A stretch of DNA of 64,000 bases from Magnolia sinica (taxonomy: Eukaryota; Streptophyta; Magnoliopsida; Magnoliales; Magnoliaceae), in contig NC_080574.1 in the NCBI RefSeq assembly GCF_029962835.1, forward strand, positions 20,682,001-20,746,000, given 5' to 3'. Numbering within the stretch: the first letter of the stretch is position 1; every line of letters begins with the position of its first letter. The position numbers and the translations under genes were made by a program. The notes under the pieces are model-generated. The model made no database searches. It saw nothing but the letters and a program-made list of their open reading frames with translations, and was not told the origin of the DNA. Positions 1 through 12,519 of the stretch are shown one piece after another.

Positions 1-99
1 TCATGTGGTCCCCATTTCTTCCTGGTACCACGTTGAACACGTGAATATGGACGCGGCTTCCCTGGATCCCCGGATCCACGGAGGTGGGTGGGATGGGAT

Positions 100-535
100 C
101 CCTGACCTTGGGCCCACCGTTATATATGTGCCTTATATCCAAGCCGTCCATACGTTTTGAAAACTCATTTTAGTATATAATCCAAAAAATGAAGCAGATC
201 CAAATCTCAGGTGGCCCATAATACAGAACAGTAGAAATCGACCATTAAAAACTTTTCGTGGGCCACGAAATTTTTGGATCAAGCTGACATTTATTTGGTC
301 TCTTCGTCCAGGTCTTTGTGACCGTATCAACAGGTTGGATGGAAAATAAGCATTCCAGAGGCCCCCATTAAATTTTTAATGGTGAGTATTCAATCAAGAC
401 TGTTTCCTTTGGTGTGGTCAACCTAAGATTTGGATCTGTTTAATTTTTGAGATCATATTATAAAATTATCTTTTAAAATGGATGGACGGTGTCGATGTAA
501 GGAAAATACATCACAGTGGTCCCACAGTTATCGAT
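100..535. mobile_element. Foldback MITE copy
   Basis: The left arm (GGGCCCACCG, AAGCCGTCCAT) pairs with the right arm (ATGGATGGACGG, GGTCCCAC). The centre has CAGGTTGGATGG, shared by all copies. Confidence 0.65.
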
Positions 536-754
536 CCACCGACCTGTATAATTTTTGGATTTCTAAAAAGAGTTAGAAAATGGAGGGGTGTATATCCGTA
601 CTTAGGATATATTTATCCTTGACGCGGTCTTTAAAGGCGTTTGTAGAGCCACGTGGCATGAAGATATTGGATAGACACCGTCTCTGTGAAAGGCTGGCAT
701 ATCATTAATGGGTGGACGCGTTTCTTCGAAAGGAAATTGCCTGTGCACCCATAC

Positions 755-1165
755 AGCGCAAGGTAAGTGGGGCCACCACGATGTCCCTAAGCAATCCACT
801 CCGTTCATCAGTTTCTTCAGCTAGAGTTAGGATATGACCCCAAAAAATTGAGACAGGTCGAAAACTCAACTGGACCACACGAAAGGAAACGGTGTGGATG
901 GAAAAGACCACCGTTGAAACCTTCCCGGGACACACTGATGTTTATCTGCCATCCAAATCGTTCATAAGGTTATTCGAACTGCGATTAACTGAAAAAAAGA
1001 AATAATACCAGCCTGATCTCTGTGGCCCTACCAAGGTTTCAATGGCGGGCGTTCAATCACCGCTGTTCCCCGTGGCGTGCCCCACTTGAGTTCTGGGTCC
1101 ATCGTTACGAGCTGGAAAAAATGATGGACGGGAGTGGAGGTCACACGGACATCGCGCTGGCCCCG
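755..1165. mobile_element. Foldback MITE copy, with a partial copy after it
   Basis: Same family: TGGGGCCACCACGATG at the left, CACCGTTGAAACCTTCC and ATGATGGACGGGAG at the right. A second, half-length copy follows at about 1275-1490. Confidence 0.6.
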
Positions 1166-1489
1166 CGTAGCTTCCGCGTACCGTAAATTTCCGTAGGCAG
1201 GGGCACAGCAAAGTCCGCGTCCCATTTCTTCGGAAGCGGATTACCTGTGACCCCGGGCACGGAGATATTCCTGTGCCGGGGCTGGGCGGAGCCCACAGAT
1301 AGGTCTGCGACAAAGCCACTCCTCCGTTCATCTGTTTTGAAAGACGACAATAGAAGAAGGGTCTAAAAATCGGGCAGATCCAAAACTCAGGTCCAAACGA
1401 AACATTCGGATTGGAAACGTCCACCGTTGAAACCTTCTAGGAGCTGACCATGATGCTTATATGCCATCCAAACGACAAACTGTAGCCAC

Positions 1490-3548
1490 AAATGTTATTG
1501 TCATGCAGCCAAATTTGAGTATAGAGTGTACACCTCATACTCGAGTTTTCACCCTCAGCTTCAAGTCATAATTTAACTCTAAATGGTGCACTTAACTCAT
1601 TTTATTATATGATTATGCAAGTTAAAAGTAATATTAATTTTACATTTCAATTGATTCTATTCATAATTATTTACAAAAAATTATTTAAGTACCAACATTT
1701 GTTCATTCTTAACATCCATAAACATTTAATCAACATAAATTAGGCATCATTCATCAATTAATACAACTTACCAATGAGTACTTGTTACAGATCTATAACA
1801 ATTTAATTAAATAAAATCAATTAAATACTTAAAATTCTACAACTAATACTATCATTTATTTTATATATTAATATATGAATCATATTATCCTAATAAGTAA
1901 AATTCTAATTAAATAATTATAAATGGTTCAAATGTAGCCAGTTCCTCTTTTGATAGATACGACCACATCTCACGTAAGTCGTGCACTAGTTCACCTACAA
2001 CTTCTTATTCATGCGTCAACTCATCAGTCAATTGCTCATCTGTATGGTTTTCCATCAATAAAAATGTAAGCTAGACAAACTTAGCGAGAAAATTCAGCAT
2101 GGTTAATATTTATTAAAATTAAGATATAATAGAAACAAAGTATCCACAATGATATGGATGCAAATGGTGTATAAATGCATCAAATGGGATAATCGTCCAT
2201 TTGCTTGGGTTGAAGATCGTCAACCCACATTCACCCATTCGGTAGGCTTCCACTTTCCGGTAGGCTTGAGCATATCCCGCATCGGGTAACGCTCTACCAG
2301 GATTGATATTTCTTCTAAGGATGGCTCTCAGGATCAACAATGCAATGTATTTGTATGATGGATAATGTATGAATACATCATTTTTATAACTAACATAGTT
2401 ACTTATCTTGATCAGAACATTCATATGTAAAATATTTAACGAACAATTATCATAATTCATGCAATTTGGCATAAATTAACATGTGATTTTTCGTAGCATA
2501 CATTCACAGTAGTTAAATCAACAACATCATAATAAAACACTTCAATCAGTACATCAATCAATCGAATCATCACGAACAATTTATTTTAATTCCAATGAAC
2601 ATGAAATCCGATGGGATTACTCACCTAAGTCTAGTAGTTTAGAATCTATAAGGTAATCAGTCTAATTTGAATTCAGGAATCCTATCAATTATATCTACAA
2701 CATTGTTATTCATCTAATTATATTACAAGTGAGGCCCACCTTTAATTATCATCATAAGTGGTCAAACCCTAAACGTCCAAATAATTGGAATAATGTGTTC
2801 ATTAAATTCAATTAACAAAATTCAGATTTTTAAAAATTTTATTCAGACGACTATCAATTGATGATTTTGAATCGAGAAAATACATTTTAAGATACACAAA
2901 TCGTTGGACGGAATTTAAACAGATTTACACCTATCATTGTCCACTTTTTGGTCAAACACCAGAAAAGGCACATGGATTTACTAATATGAACCATTCATAT
3001 GCTTATCTACATCTACATTCTAAAATTAAATGGCAAGTAATTGATCGAGGTGGCCTACTGGATGATTAGATAATCCAGATTCCCGAGGTCTTGTTGTATT
3101 TTGTCTCTGCGCATTAGATGAATGGTATAAATCTAAGCATACATACACTGATGGCCTATCTCGAGCTTATACACCAAGTGATACAAACACTTGCATAGAA
3201 ATATGAGCTTTCCTTATTAAACACTCCCAGATCTGACTAATGTGGCCCATTCGATAGTTAGATTGATCTGGAAGTTAGGGTCCTTGTATATTTTGGCCTT
3301 AATGATTATATGATCTGTGCAGATATAATCTGGTTCGATCAAATACACATAGGTCCATCTTTGCGACAATAAACTTTGCATGGAATCTTAGCTTCCCATC
3401 ATCTTTACATCGTATCTACCCACAAATCAATGAAATAAATGTATAGTCGATCCACACTATTCATTGTATAGATCGAGTCAAATTACATTAAATACACACA
3501 AAAAAATGAAAGAATGACAATAAACTTAACAAATCTAAGCTCTCCAAA
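1490..3548. other. AT-rich intergenic stretch, no gene
   Basis: Stop-rich in all frames. Parts (about 2820-3000) look like a degenerate gypsy LTR on the minus strand, but no ends can be fixed. Confidence 0.4.
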
Positions 3549-4643
3549 TGTAATGTCCCAGATTTTCGCTATTTTGAATTTTCAAAAGCCCTTGAAAATT
3601 TTTCACTATAATTAGCTCATGTTATCATTAACTGACCCTCAATGCTCAAGGTGAGCCTATACACGAGTGATACCAATAAAGAATCACACAAATCTGATTA
3701 ATAAACTGTACGAAGCCAACGAATCCGACTGATCACTTAAACATCAAGTCTAACCATGTGATTTATCCATATAGAACCCAAATCTAGCCGACCTATCACC
3801 AACTAATCAAAACAACTACAACTAAATTAAGATTTACCAAAAGCCGAGACAACTAGGGATCGGATCTTAATTAACAAATCAAATTAATTTAGTATCTTTT
3901 TAGCCTAAGAACTAATGGTTTAGGGTGATTATGATCGAATCGTTATTCCCGTTAGTTGCGAATAGGTCACACTATGAACGTAGCTAATTCAAATCCTAAT
4001 CATTGCACGTAAGAAATCTTGTTAGCCAATTCATTTCAAAAATATCATAATTATTTGAATAAACTCTATATCGCTCGTTAGTGAGCCATTAAACCTAAAA
4101 CTATAGAAAGACATTCATCTTAGTGGGCTTAACGTCCATCGTGGGACATCAAGCCGAGATCACACATCGAATCGCTAAACTTGCACTCGCAAGGTCAGTG
4201 CATGAGATGTGCGAATATTCTTAAAATTAATCAAGAACTTAAGTTAATTGACTACATCCAATCTTTGCCCAAGTTGTGGCTTTTTTTACCGTTAGATCAC
4301 TACTAAATTTAAGGAAACGACCTAAGTTAATACCCTACATATATCCATATAGCTGCGGCCCCGATCGACCATAGGTGACCGTCAAACTGACTTTTAATCA
4401 TACCCATCGATTGACGCATTTAAATAGCAGACCGATCGTATCCATACGTAAATCATCACTAGAGTTAACTACTTTACATTGTATATCGACCCGTATACCC
4501 ATAGTAGGCCCCAAAGATTAGAAACACCCTCCCATAGGGCTAGTATAATAAAAATCTAGCCCTTAGGGTCTTTTACACCACTTCTGACACTATATAAGGC
4601 CCTCATTTGGGCACTCCCTCTCCCCATATGAATTTTGCCCTAG

Positions 4644-4687
<44 letters not shown>

Positions 4688-6650
4688 GGAGTTCTTGGAG
4701 TATTCTTGATGGATTCTCTTTTATTAAGCCTTAGCCTCGACTGTTCTCCCACACCGAATCTATCCCACTCGCGATCGATATCTAAAAAATGAAACATACT
4801 TCCCAACCTAGGCTTTTCTAGATTAAATTGTATAAATCTCACCTAGTTACTTTGAAATTGGTGTAAGAATTGTTTTCCCCCAAATCCTTAACCCTATGAG
4901 CTCAAAATCGAAAATTCCTTCTTAAAGGTGCAGACCATTATACCTAAGTTATCGTTTATTGACCCTCGAGGGTCTCAGTCAATAATTAGTTACTTGTAAA
5001 TGAATTTGTGCATGCTAATATGATAACGTTTTGATTTTGTTATAGTATACGTTATTAATTGAATATGGATTATCACATGTTTGATGAAATATCTAAGTGG
5101 TGGAATGTATTACTTTATTGATGCTCACATGCTTGATTTAATGCTTAAGTGATTGTATTATTCTATGCATGCTCACATGTTTAATTTAATACTTTAGCGA
5201 ACATAGTACCCTATGGATGCTCACATGTTCGATGAAATACTTAAGTGGTTGTGTAGTAAAACATATATTATAATCATGTGATGTAGTATTTATCTATAGT
5301 GATACTTAGGATTATTACGATGTTGGGTCAGTTGGCTAACCGCCTGAGTTAAAGGGGTGGCCCGAGTTAAGGTAGTCACCCTAAGCTTGTTCGATCAACC
5401 CAGGTTGAACACGAACGCTCGATAATGACTGGACTACATGATATGCTTGCACCAAATACCGGTTGCGTTGGAGTTCTCCTAAGTCAATAAAATTAGTCCA
5501 CTAGCCGACTAATCATGTATGTTCACCATGTATGAATCTAAGATAGTCAGTTCACAATGGTTGAGTTTATTCATAACAGTTAATGTGATATGATCCCACT
5601 AAGACTCATGAATCGGGTATGGTGGTATGGGACACCGTGTTCGAGCTATCAGCTTATGTTGGGGTGATGAACATCCCCGTAATGACCAGTGAACACTAAT
5701 GGAGGTAATAGATCATTGTTCGATAACATACCTTCGAAATCGTTGATTTATGAGATAAATGAGTGATACCTAAATTTGGGTCAATGGACACTGATGAAGA
5801 GTCGCTATGTGCCACAACGAGCCACGTGATCTGGATAAGGACCCGTAATATAATGTCGGTATCCTAGCTTCGTCAATATGTTGTATGAATTAAAATTAAT
5901 AATCACTTGGCTAATCATGCATATCCTATAATATGTTGCGATTCGGCGTTGGAGTCGTTTGTGAAGGAATGTTGGCATTCGCAAAATATGCGTTGAAGCC
6001 ACTTGTGAGGGAGTGTTGAATTGTAAAGTGCATGCATCATTTTATAATCTTATTCGTGCATTTAATAAAAGTATTAATTAGAAAATATTTAATTTCTTGT
6101 TAATCATTAACTATGTTAATTGAGTCGATAATATGTGTAACTTATAACTAATAGAACCACTGAGTTAGCTACTCACTCTCACCTGGGACGATGTTTTAAA
6201 ACACCAACCAGGTGTCGTTGTTGTTGCAGATGCTATCGAGGCCTCCGGCAGGTAGGCTTAGGTCGGCTTGCACTTTTGTCGTGATTCTTTGGGAGCGTCG
6301 GGCAAAGTTGGAAGACTTTGATTTTATTTTAGTTTTGTGCATGTATATGCTAGAGTCCTTGATCGGGCGTGTTTTATATGTAAATTTTATTGTATATTCA
6401 TTGTGATTTATATAATTCCCATTTTAAGCGAACACCACTATTGGAATTGTATTTTTGACCCTTAGTCTTATATTTATGAATTGTTGTTATTTCAACTTCG
6501 TTTTGTATTTGCTAAGTTGAATTGCACTACTTTGATTATTCGTGTGTGGAATAAATATGAATCTAAATGAGGACACATGTGTATTTTATTAATTTAACGA
6601 CCAAGAACTCGAGATCAGAGTCTATGTACTCGGGTACCATTTTTTGCTAA
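3549..6650 (+). mobile_element. 3-kb LTR family, copy 1
   Basis: Starts TGTAATGTCCCAG, like the start of copy 2. Shares with copy 2 a TATA box followed by a leader (CACTATATAAGGCCC at about 4589), the segment GGTATGGGACACCGTG (compare GGTATGGGACACTGTG), and GGGACGATGTTTTAAAACACC. The 3' end is decayed, so 6650 is approximate. No internal region. Confidence 0.6.
4640..4689. repeat. (GA)n followed by poly-G
   Basis: GA dinucleotides running into about 14 G, in the leader-like region of LTR copy 1. Confidence 0.9.
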
Positions 6651-7356
6651 TATCGAGTTCGAGTAGAATTCTCATTTGATATACTTAGAGTTAAAGATAA
6701 ACAAAGTAGAGATAAAATATGATATAAGAATTATGAGATAAAGATGACTCCCGTAATCATTCTCAAATTTACTTCTTTTTTTTTTCTTTTTTTTTCCACC
6801 GGCGTTACAAGGGTAGCATGGCCCAAATGAGTTTTGAATCTTTGTGATTGTATATTCATGTTTGTGTGGCCTTGAAAAACATATGGACGGAGAGGATTTT
6901 TAACACGCATTTCTTTGGCCGTACACAGTCTCGGCACGAATATCAATGTGGACCGAATCGTACGCAACAAAGGTTTACGTGGCTGCGTAAAACACCCAAG
7001 CCCTGTGGGGACGTATCGTTTAATAGGTAAATCTACTCCGTTCATCAGGCGATAACTATTATTTTAACTGTACACTCAAAAAATCAGCCCAATGAAAAAT
7101 CTGATGGGGGCACCAATGTAAAAAATGCAATACTGCTCTTCAAACATGACTTCGCAATGTGGGGCCCACCTGATATCTGGAGTAGACCGATTTTTGCATT
7201 TTTACTTCATCCTTGTGAGTTATTTATAATTAACGGGTTTGATTAAAGCTATAATGTGGTGCCCCCCTACAAAATCCTATGGCTGGTATTCCACCCCCGT
7301 CGTTCCTGTGGTGTGGCTCACATGTCAATTTCGTTAATTTTTCTCTCCCCCCTACA

Positions 7357-7832
7357 GGGAAGCGGATTGCTTACTGTGTAAACTATGTGGGCCCACCAAT
7401 GAATGTGTCTTATCCACACCGTCCATCCGTTTTATCAGCTCAGTTTAGGACACCAACCCCAATCGAAGCATATACAAAGTTCAAATGGGCCACAGGGAAC
7501 GGTGGGGATAATAACGTTTGAAACCTTCCTAAGGCCCTTGGTGATGTTTAGTTGTCATCCAACCCGTACATAAGTTCGCACAGACATAGACATAGATGAA
7601 GTGAAAAAACAAATATTAGCTTGATCCAAAACTTATGTTACCCCTAAGAAGCTTTTAACGTTAGGCGCTCAATTCACACTTTTTACTGTGGTGTGGTCCA
7701 CTTGAACTTTGGATGTACTTCAATTTTGGAAAAATGCCCTAAAATGAGCTGTTAAAACGGATGGACGGCGTGGATTTCTTACATAAATCACAGTGGACCC
7801 TGAGAGTTTACTCAGGACGCAATCCGCTTCCC
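7357..7832. mobile_element. Foldback MITE, best-preserved copy
   Basis: Terminal repeats GGGAAGCGGATTGC at 7357-7370 and GCAATCCGCTTCCC at 7819-7832 are exact complements. The arms ACACCGTCCATCCG / CGGATGGACGGCGTG also pair. Confidence 0.8.
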
Positions 7833-8779
7833 CGCAGGAGAGCCGAGAGCATATACAATATGGTGGGCCCATTCACAACTCACACGTGTGTAAACACGTA
7901 GTTAAGCAGAAAAGGTGGAACTATACGAGTTGATCCTCCTCGAGTTCTCAGTTTCTCAGTTTGTTCAAGTGGGGCCCACGGTTCGGTGATTGAGGCCATT
8001 TGTCATAGTGCCAAGTGGACGGACCATGTCTCGAAAATGTCCCAGGTCTGGGAGATCCTAGCCATCCAATCTTCTGGCCTCGCATGCAGTGATTGTGTCC
8101 CGGACCGTTGCTGGAATTTTATTTTCCTTTACTTTTTAATTTATAGACAGACCATCAAAAGTCCCATGGTGGCCCACCAGACCAACGACCTGGATCACTA
8201 GACAATGTGCCCTGGCGTGAAAATGAAAACGGAAGGATACTGTCTAAATCCTTTCTTGAAGATCGCAGAGATTCCATTAAAATGTATGGTGGGAGAACAT
8301 TGAGGTTGCGTCTGGAACTGGTATTTGCAGTTGCACCTCTTATCTTTTTTCATGCACGCGGCCATTTTCTTTTGCATTTTTTGTGTGTCAATGAAATCCC
8401 TTTCTGCTTTTTCTTGAGTTTCCACGTGCAATAAAATAAATGTCTTGGGATATTACCAACTCCATGAAAATGACTTGATGGAATTGGTTAAGGAGTCTGG
8501 ACCAAAAAAAAAAGAAAAAGACGATTCAACCGAGCAATCTTGCTCGTTACATTAAGAAAATATTGTTTTACAGATATAAGGTTCTTACTTACTGTTCAAA
8601 CAGGACAAAATACTTATACAAATAATTATCACTAAAGTTTTCCTTTCTTTTATGTAAGGGCCTATTTAGTTAGTTGTAAATGCATATAAACGATGATAAA
8701 TGAGTAATTATGATAAATAGTTGCTGATTTTTTAAAGAATTTCACCTCAAAATTCAGCACAACTTAACCTTAACCTGGT

Positions 8780-9045
8780 AACAAGTGGGCCCCACCATGA
8801 TGCATGTGATGTACTTGTCCCGTCAGTTTATTGTTTTTCAGATTATTTTAGGGCATGAGCTAATAGATGAGGCGGACCCAAAGCCCAAGTAGACCACATC
8901 ATAGAAAATAGTGGGGATTGAACACAAACCATTCGAAACCATTTGGATTATAGAAGTTTTGGATCTACACTCATGATCTAAATGATGTAACAAAATGAAT
9001 GGACAATGTGGATAAAATACATATATTATAATGGAGATCACATAT
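8780..9045. mobile_element. Foldback MITE, shortened copy
   Basis: GGGCCCCACCATGATG at the left and AATGAATGGACAATGTGG at the right. The centre is deleted relative to full copies. Confidence 0.55.
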
Positions 9046-9689
9046 TTGTAAATGCTAAACTCATCATTACTTATTTATCACCATTTGTTGGGGATTGTAG
9101 TAGAAGTAAACTTGAACTCAACGAAACAAAATATAATTAAATGTAAATAAAACATTTACGTGGAAAATTCCTTATGAAGAAAAAAAACCATAGCACAAAG
9201 CAACAAACAATCCACCATAAAAATAATATACAAGAGATAGATCACTTATAATGACGAGAATTCCCTTCTAATATCCAAAAGACCCTATTTTTTCCTCTCT
9301 AAAATCCTTAGGATCATCTTAATAATCCCTTAAAATACCATAATCCTAATTACACCTGATATACATAGCATCACAACTTGAATAGAAAACAAAACGCATA
9401 TGTAGTTCTGCACATGCCATCGACCTGAGTGTTAATCAATCGACACTAATCGAGCACCCTTCGATTGATCAAGCAGACCAAAGTTCAAGCGATTGAACTA
9501 ATCCAAAATTATCTAGAGAGTAAAAAGGATTTTTTTTGAATATTGTTGATCGATCGACCCAACGGTTCGATCAATCAAACATAGTCCAAATTGTCCAGTG
9601 ACCAATCTGCATAAATTGGAGTTCACTCAATTGATCTCGATCGAACCTATGTTCCATGTATAGATTGAAGACATCTCACAACAATCTCC

Positions 9690-9905
9690 ATCAGAATGAC
9701 AAATAAACATTCCAGTGGCCCCCGTGAAGTTTTTAATGGTCAGGATTCAATCATGATTGTTTCGTGTGGTATGGTTCACCTAAGATTTGGATCTGCTTCA
9801 TTTTCTGGATCATGCCTTAAAATGAGTTGTCAAAATGGATGGACACTATGGATGTAAGGCACATACATCAAAGTGGGGGGCCCACGGTTAGGGATCTACT
9901 GACCT
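9690..9905. mobile_element. Foldback MITE, right half only
   Basis: TTTTTAATGGTCAGGATTC through ATGGATGGACACTATGG to GGGCCCACGG. Confidence 0.55.
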
Positions 9906-10119
9906 CAGATCCAACCAAACTACGCCCCATAGATTCGATGGTAATCGATGATAATAGCAAAAAGTATTTGCATTTGGGATCTTATACAGCAGTGGTTAAT
10001 GGATTGTAATTGAAATCCATTTACCACCAATTCATACATTTTGAAATCCCTGAATTGGGGCGTGATTTCAAGCCCGGATTACAACGAGGATGTGAGCATG
10101 AAAATCAACTTGAATTTGA

Positions 10120-10845
10120 CTTGAAGAATTAGTAGCCCCATCATATTTTTACGTGAAATCCACTCCAATCACCCGGTACAACACCTCATTTTAGCCATAG
10201 GGACCAAAAATCAGCTAGGTTTGTGGTTTGGGTGGGCTATATGTAGGGAAACGATCTAGGTGAGGGAGGCCAATCCTTGATTATTTTTTTCCAGAGCCCA
10301 TCATGATGATGTATAAAATCCACATCAATTTAGGCTTTGGGACCAAAAATCAGGCTCATCTGTGATTCAGGTGGGCCACACAAAGGAAAACAGTTTGGAG
10401 GTTCAGTTTTACTGTTTCCCTTCATATGGCATACCTAAATCCCGAACCAAGCTGTTTTTTGGGTCCCACAGCTAAAATATGGTGACACACCTAGCAATCC
10501 AAATGGATTTTACATAAACATCACAATGGGGCACATGTGAGAATTTTCAAACATGTATGTGGTTCACTAATTTGACCTCAAGAACCGCATTGTAATGTTC
10601 AAGTGAAATCTACTCTTATTCTAGAGTAGGCCCAAAACTTAGCCCAGTTCACGATTCAGGCGTAAACAGTTGGGAGAGGAACACCCCATACTATTTCCAA
10701 TTATATGATCCTCCTAAATCATTGACCGAACTAATTTTTGGGCCTTACAACTTAAATAGAGTAATACTCCTAGTGACCAGGGTGGGTTTCACATAAACAC
10801 CACAGTGTTCCATGTGTGAGAATTGGTAGAATCATCTCATGCATA
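10120..10845. mobile_element. Second foldback MITE family, two diverged copies
   Basis: GGGACCAAAAATCAG and GATTCAGGTGGGCCACAC in the left arm answer GGGTCCCACAGCTAAAA and CATAAACATCACAATGGGG in the right, with CAGTTTGGAGG at the centre. A second diverged set ends near 10845 (TTTCACATAAACACCACAG). Confidence 0.5.
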
Positions 10846-11532
10846 TTCAAGGAACGTTCCAAACACAATTTTTTTACAGTGCCAAATGCAACTGGAGACT
10901 CTAATTTACATGTATGCCGTGACAATTGTGATTTGAATTCTAATCTATACAGAATTCATGCTGCCAAACAACTTTTGTGGCAAACAGAATGATCGGGATT
11001 GTTGATATGCTGGATTATCGTGCGGATGGGACTATTGCACGGAAGTTCCGTGCAGCACCCGCTGCATGAAATTCACTGTTCACTCGTGCTGGCATTTGAT
11101 AAAGGACATCTCAGCAATCCAGACTGTTCACCTCTTAGGTCCCACCCGTGGATGGGCCATGCTTCAAATTTTCACCTTCTGACATTTGGACGTGTCCTGC
11201 ACAAGGATGGGTAAGCAAGTGGTCCATGTGCAACCAGAAGACCAATCGGATGGCTCCTATTATTAAGAAAGCACGATTCTCGGCCTATCACTGACCCTTG
11301 GGGCCACCACGTGGACCGTCCACCAAAAACACCAACCAACAGTACCTCCTAAACATTGCGGAACCCTGCAACCATCTCAAAACTACCAAAATGATCTAGA
11401 ATGAGAAGTGGAGAAGAGCTGATTTAGCACTGCAGTCTACACCCAAAATGTACAATTAAAGAAGATCCTTGCCATAGAAATACAGTCACAACAAATGAAT
11501 AATAGAACACAACAGCCCCAGTTCTTCTCCTG
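10846..11532. other. Region downstream of EHD3-like
   Basis: Includes the probable 3' UTR of the minus-strand PHD gene. I could not choose a poly-A signal. No other gene. Confidence 0.4.
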
Positions 11533-12519
11533 TTATCTGTTCTTCCTCCTCGTAGCAGGTGCAGCTGGTTTCTCTTCCGAACTCAGCTTCTCGGCTGCGC
11601 ACAAAAGCATATCCACCGACCCTGCTGCCTCATTCCCTCTCCTTGCATTGCCCTTCTTCTGTTTCTTCGCACCAGCCTCATCACACTTCAACCTCATCCG
11701 CTGCCTTGCCCTGATCTCAATAGTGCAAAATATGCAGTACCAATTCCCCTTTGGTATTGACATCAATGGCGGAACCATGCAGTAAATGTGGTACGCCTCG
11801 TCACAACCATCGCACAGCACTATCTTGTCGTCGTCTCTATCGAAAAGGCAACTTCTACAAAGACAAGACGGGCAGTACCAACGGGAATGAGGACACGCCA
11901 TCTGCTTGCTTCTCAAGCACCTGGTATGGTAGTATTTGTATGGGCAGTGCTCGTGTTCGCAGATCATGAACTTCAAACCATCCTCTTCACCAATTTTACA
12001 GACCTTGCACAGGCGCAAGCTTGCACTCCCTCGGGACAACTGCAGCTGCCTGTTGGCTTCTGTGCTACTACCATCTGAGGTTTCTTCTGAGTCGTCGGAT
12101 ATTGCCGTCGTCTCCATGTCATTCCCACCTCTGAACTTTTGGGTCCCAGAATCCTTGAGCCTCTCACATACCACACAATTTTGGTGCAAACCATCTCCTG
12201 GGTTATGGGTCAAGTCAGGTTCCGGTGACTGTTTCCCATTCTCTAAGCAGGCGGCACAATACCAGAGTTGAGGGGGAACCTCTTCAAGAGGGGGGTTGAT
12301 GCAGGTGATATGGTACATTGCTTCACAACTATCGCAGACGAGCCTGCGCTCACCATCTGCTTCGGCAGCACCACACTGCCTGCAGGTGCATGATTTTTGT
12401 AAGCCACTGGCTTCAGTTTGCTCTGGTTTAGTGTACAGATCCAATTCAAAAGAGGGACACTGTTTTGAGCTGTCCGCATCCACAGAATCCCTTTGGTCAT
12501 TACCAACTTGACTGATCTC
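11533..12519 (-). CDS. EHD3-like: EHD3-like exon 6 (three PHD fingers, stop)
   Basis: Residues 310-637, then TAA at 11535-11533. The acceptor is TTGATTACAG|GAG. All three PHD fingers lie here: CRQC/CDSC/YHITC/CAAC; CKVC/CEHEHC/YHTRC/CPSC; CRSC/CDGC/YHIYC/CIFC. Between fingers 1 and 2 is an acidic, Ser-rich linker ([12 protein letters not shown]). The C-terminus is Lys/Arg-rich and may hold a nuclear localisation signal. Confidence 0.92.
   Translation of the reverse strand, partial: EISQVGNDQRDSVDADSSKQCPSFELDLYTKPEQTEASGLQKSCTCRQCGAAEADGERRLVCDSCEAMYHITCINPPLEEVPPQLWYCAACLENGKQSPEPDLTHNPGDGLHQNCVVCERLKDSGTQKFRGGNDMETTAISDDSEETSDGSSTEANRQLQLSRGSASLRLCKVCKIGEEDGLKFMICEHEHCPYKYYHTRCLRSKQMACPHSRWYCPSCLCRSCLFDRDDDKIVLCDGCDEAYHIYCMVPPLMSIPKGNWYCIFCTIEIRARQRMRLKCDEAGAKKQKKGNARRGNEAAGSVDMLLCAAEKLSSEEKPAAPATRRKNR

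Noticed and set aside
2119-2472. 117-codon minus-strand ORF
   Set aside because: AT-rich stretch with residue composition of random sequence; sits in probable decayed LTR.
11936-12271. Plus-strand ORFs opposite EHD3-like exon 6
   Set aside because: Shadows of the PHD-finger exon in other frames.
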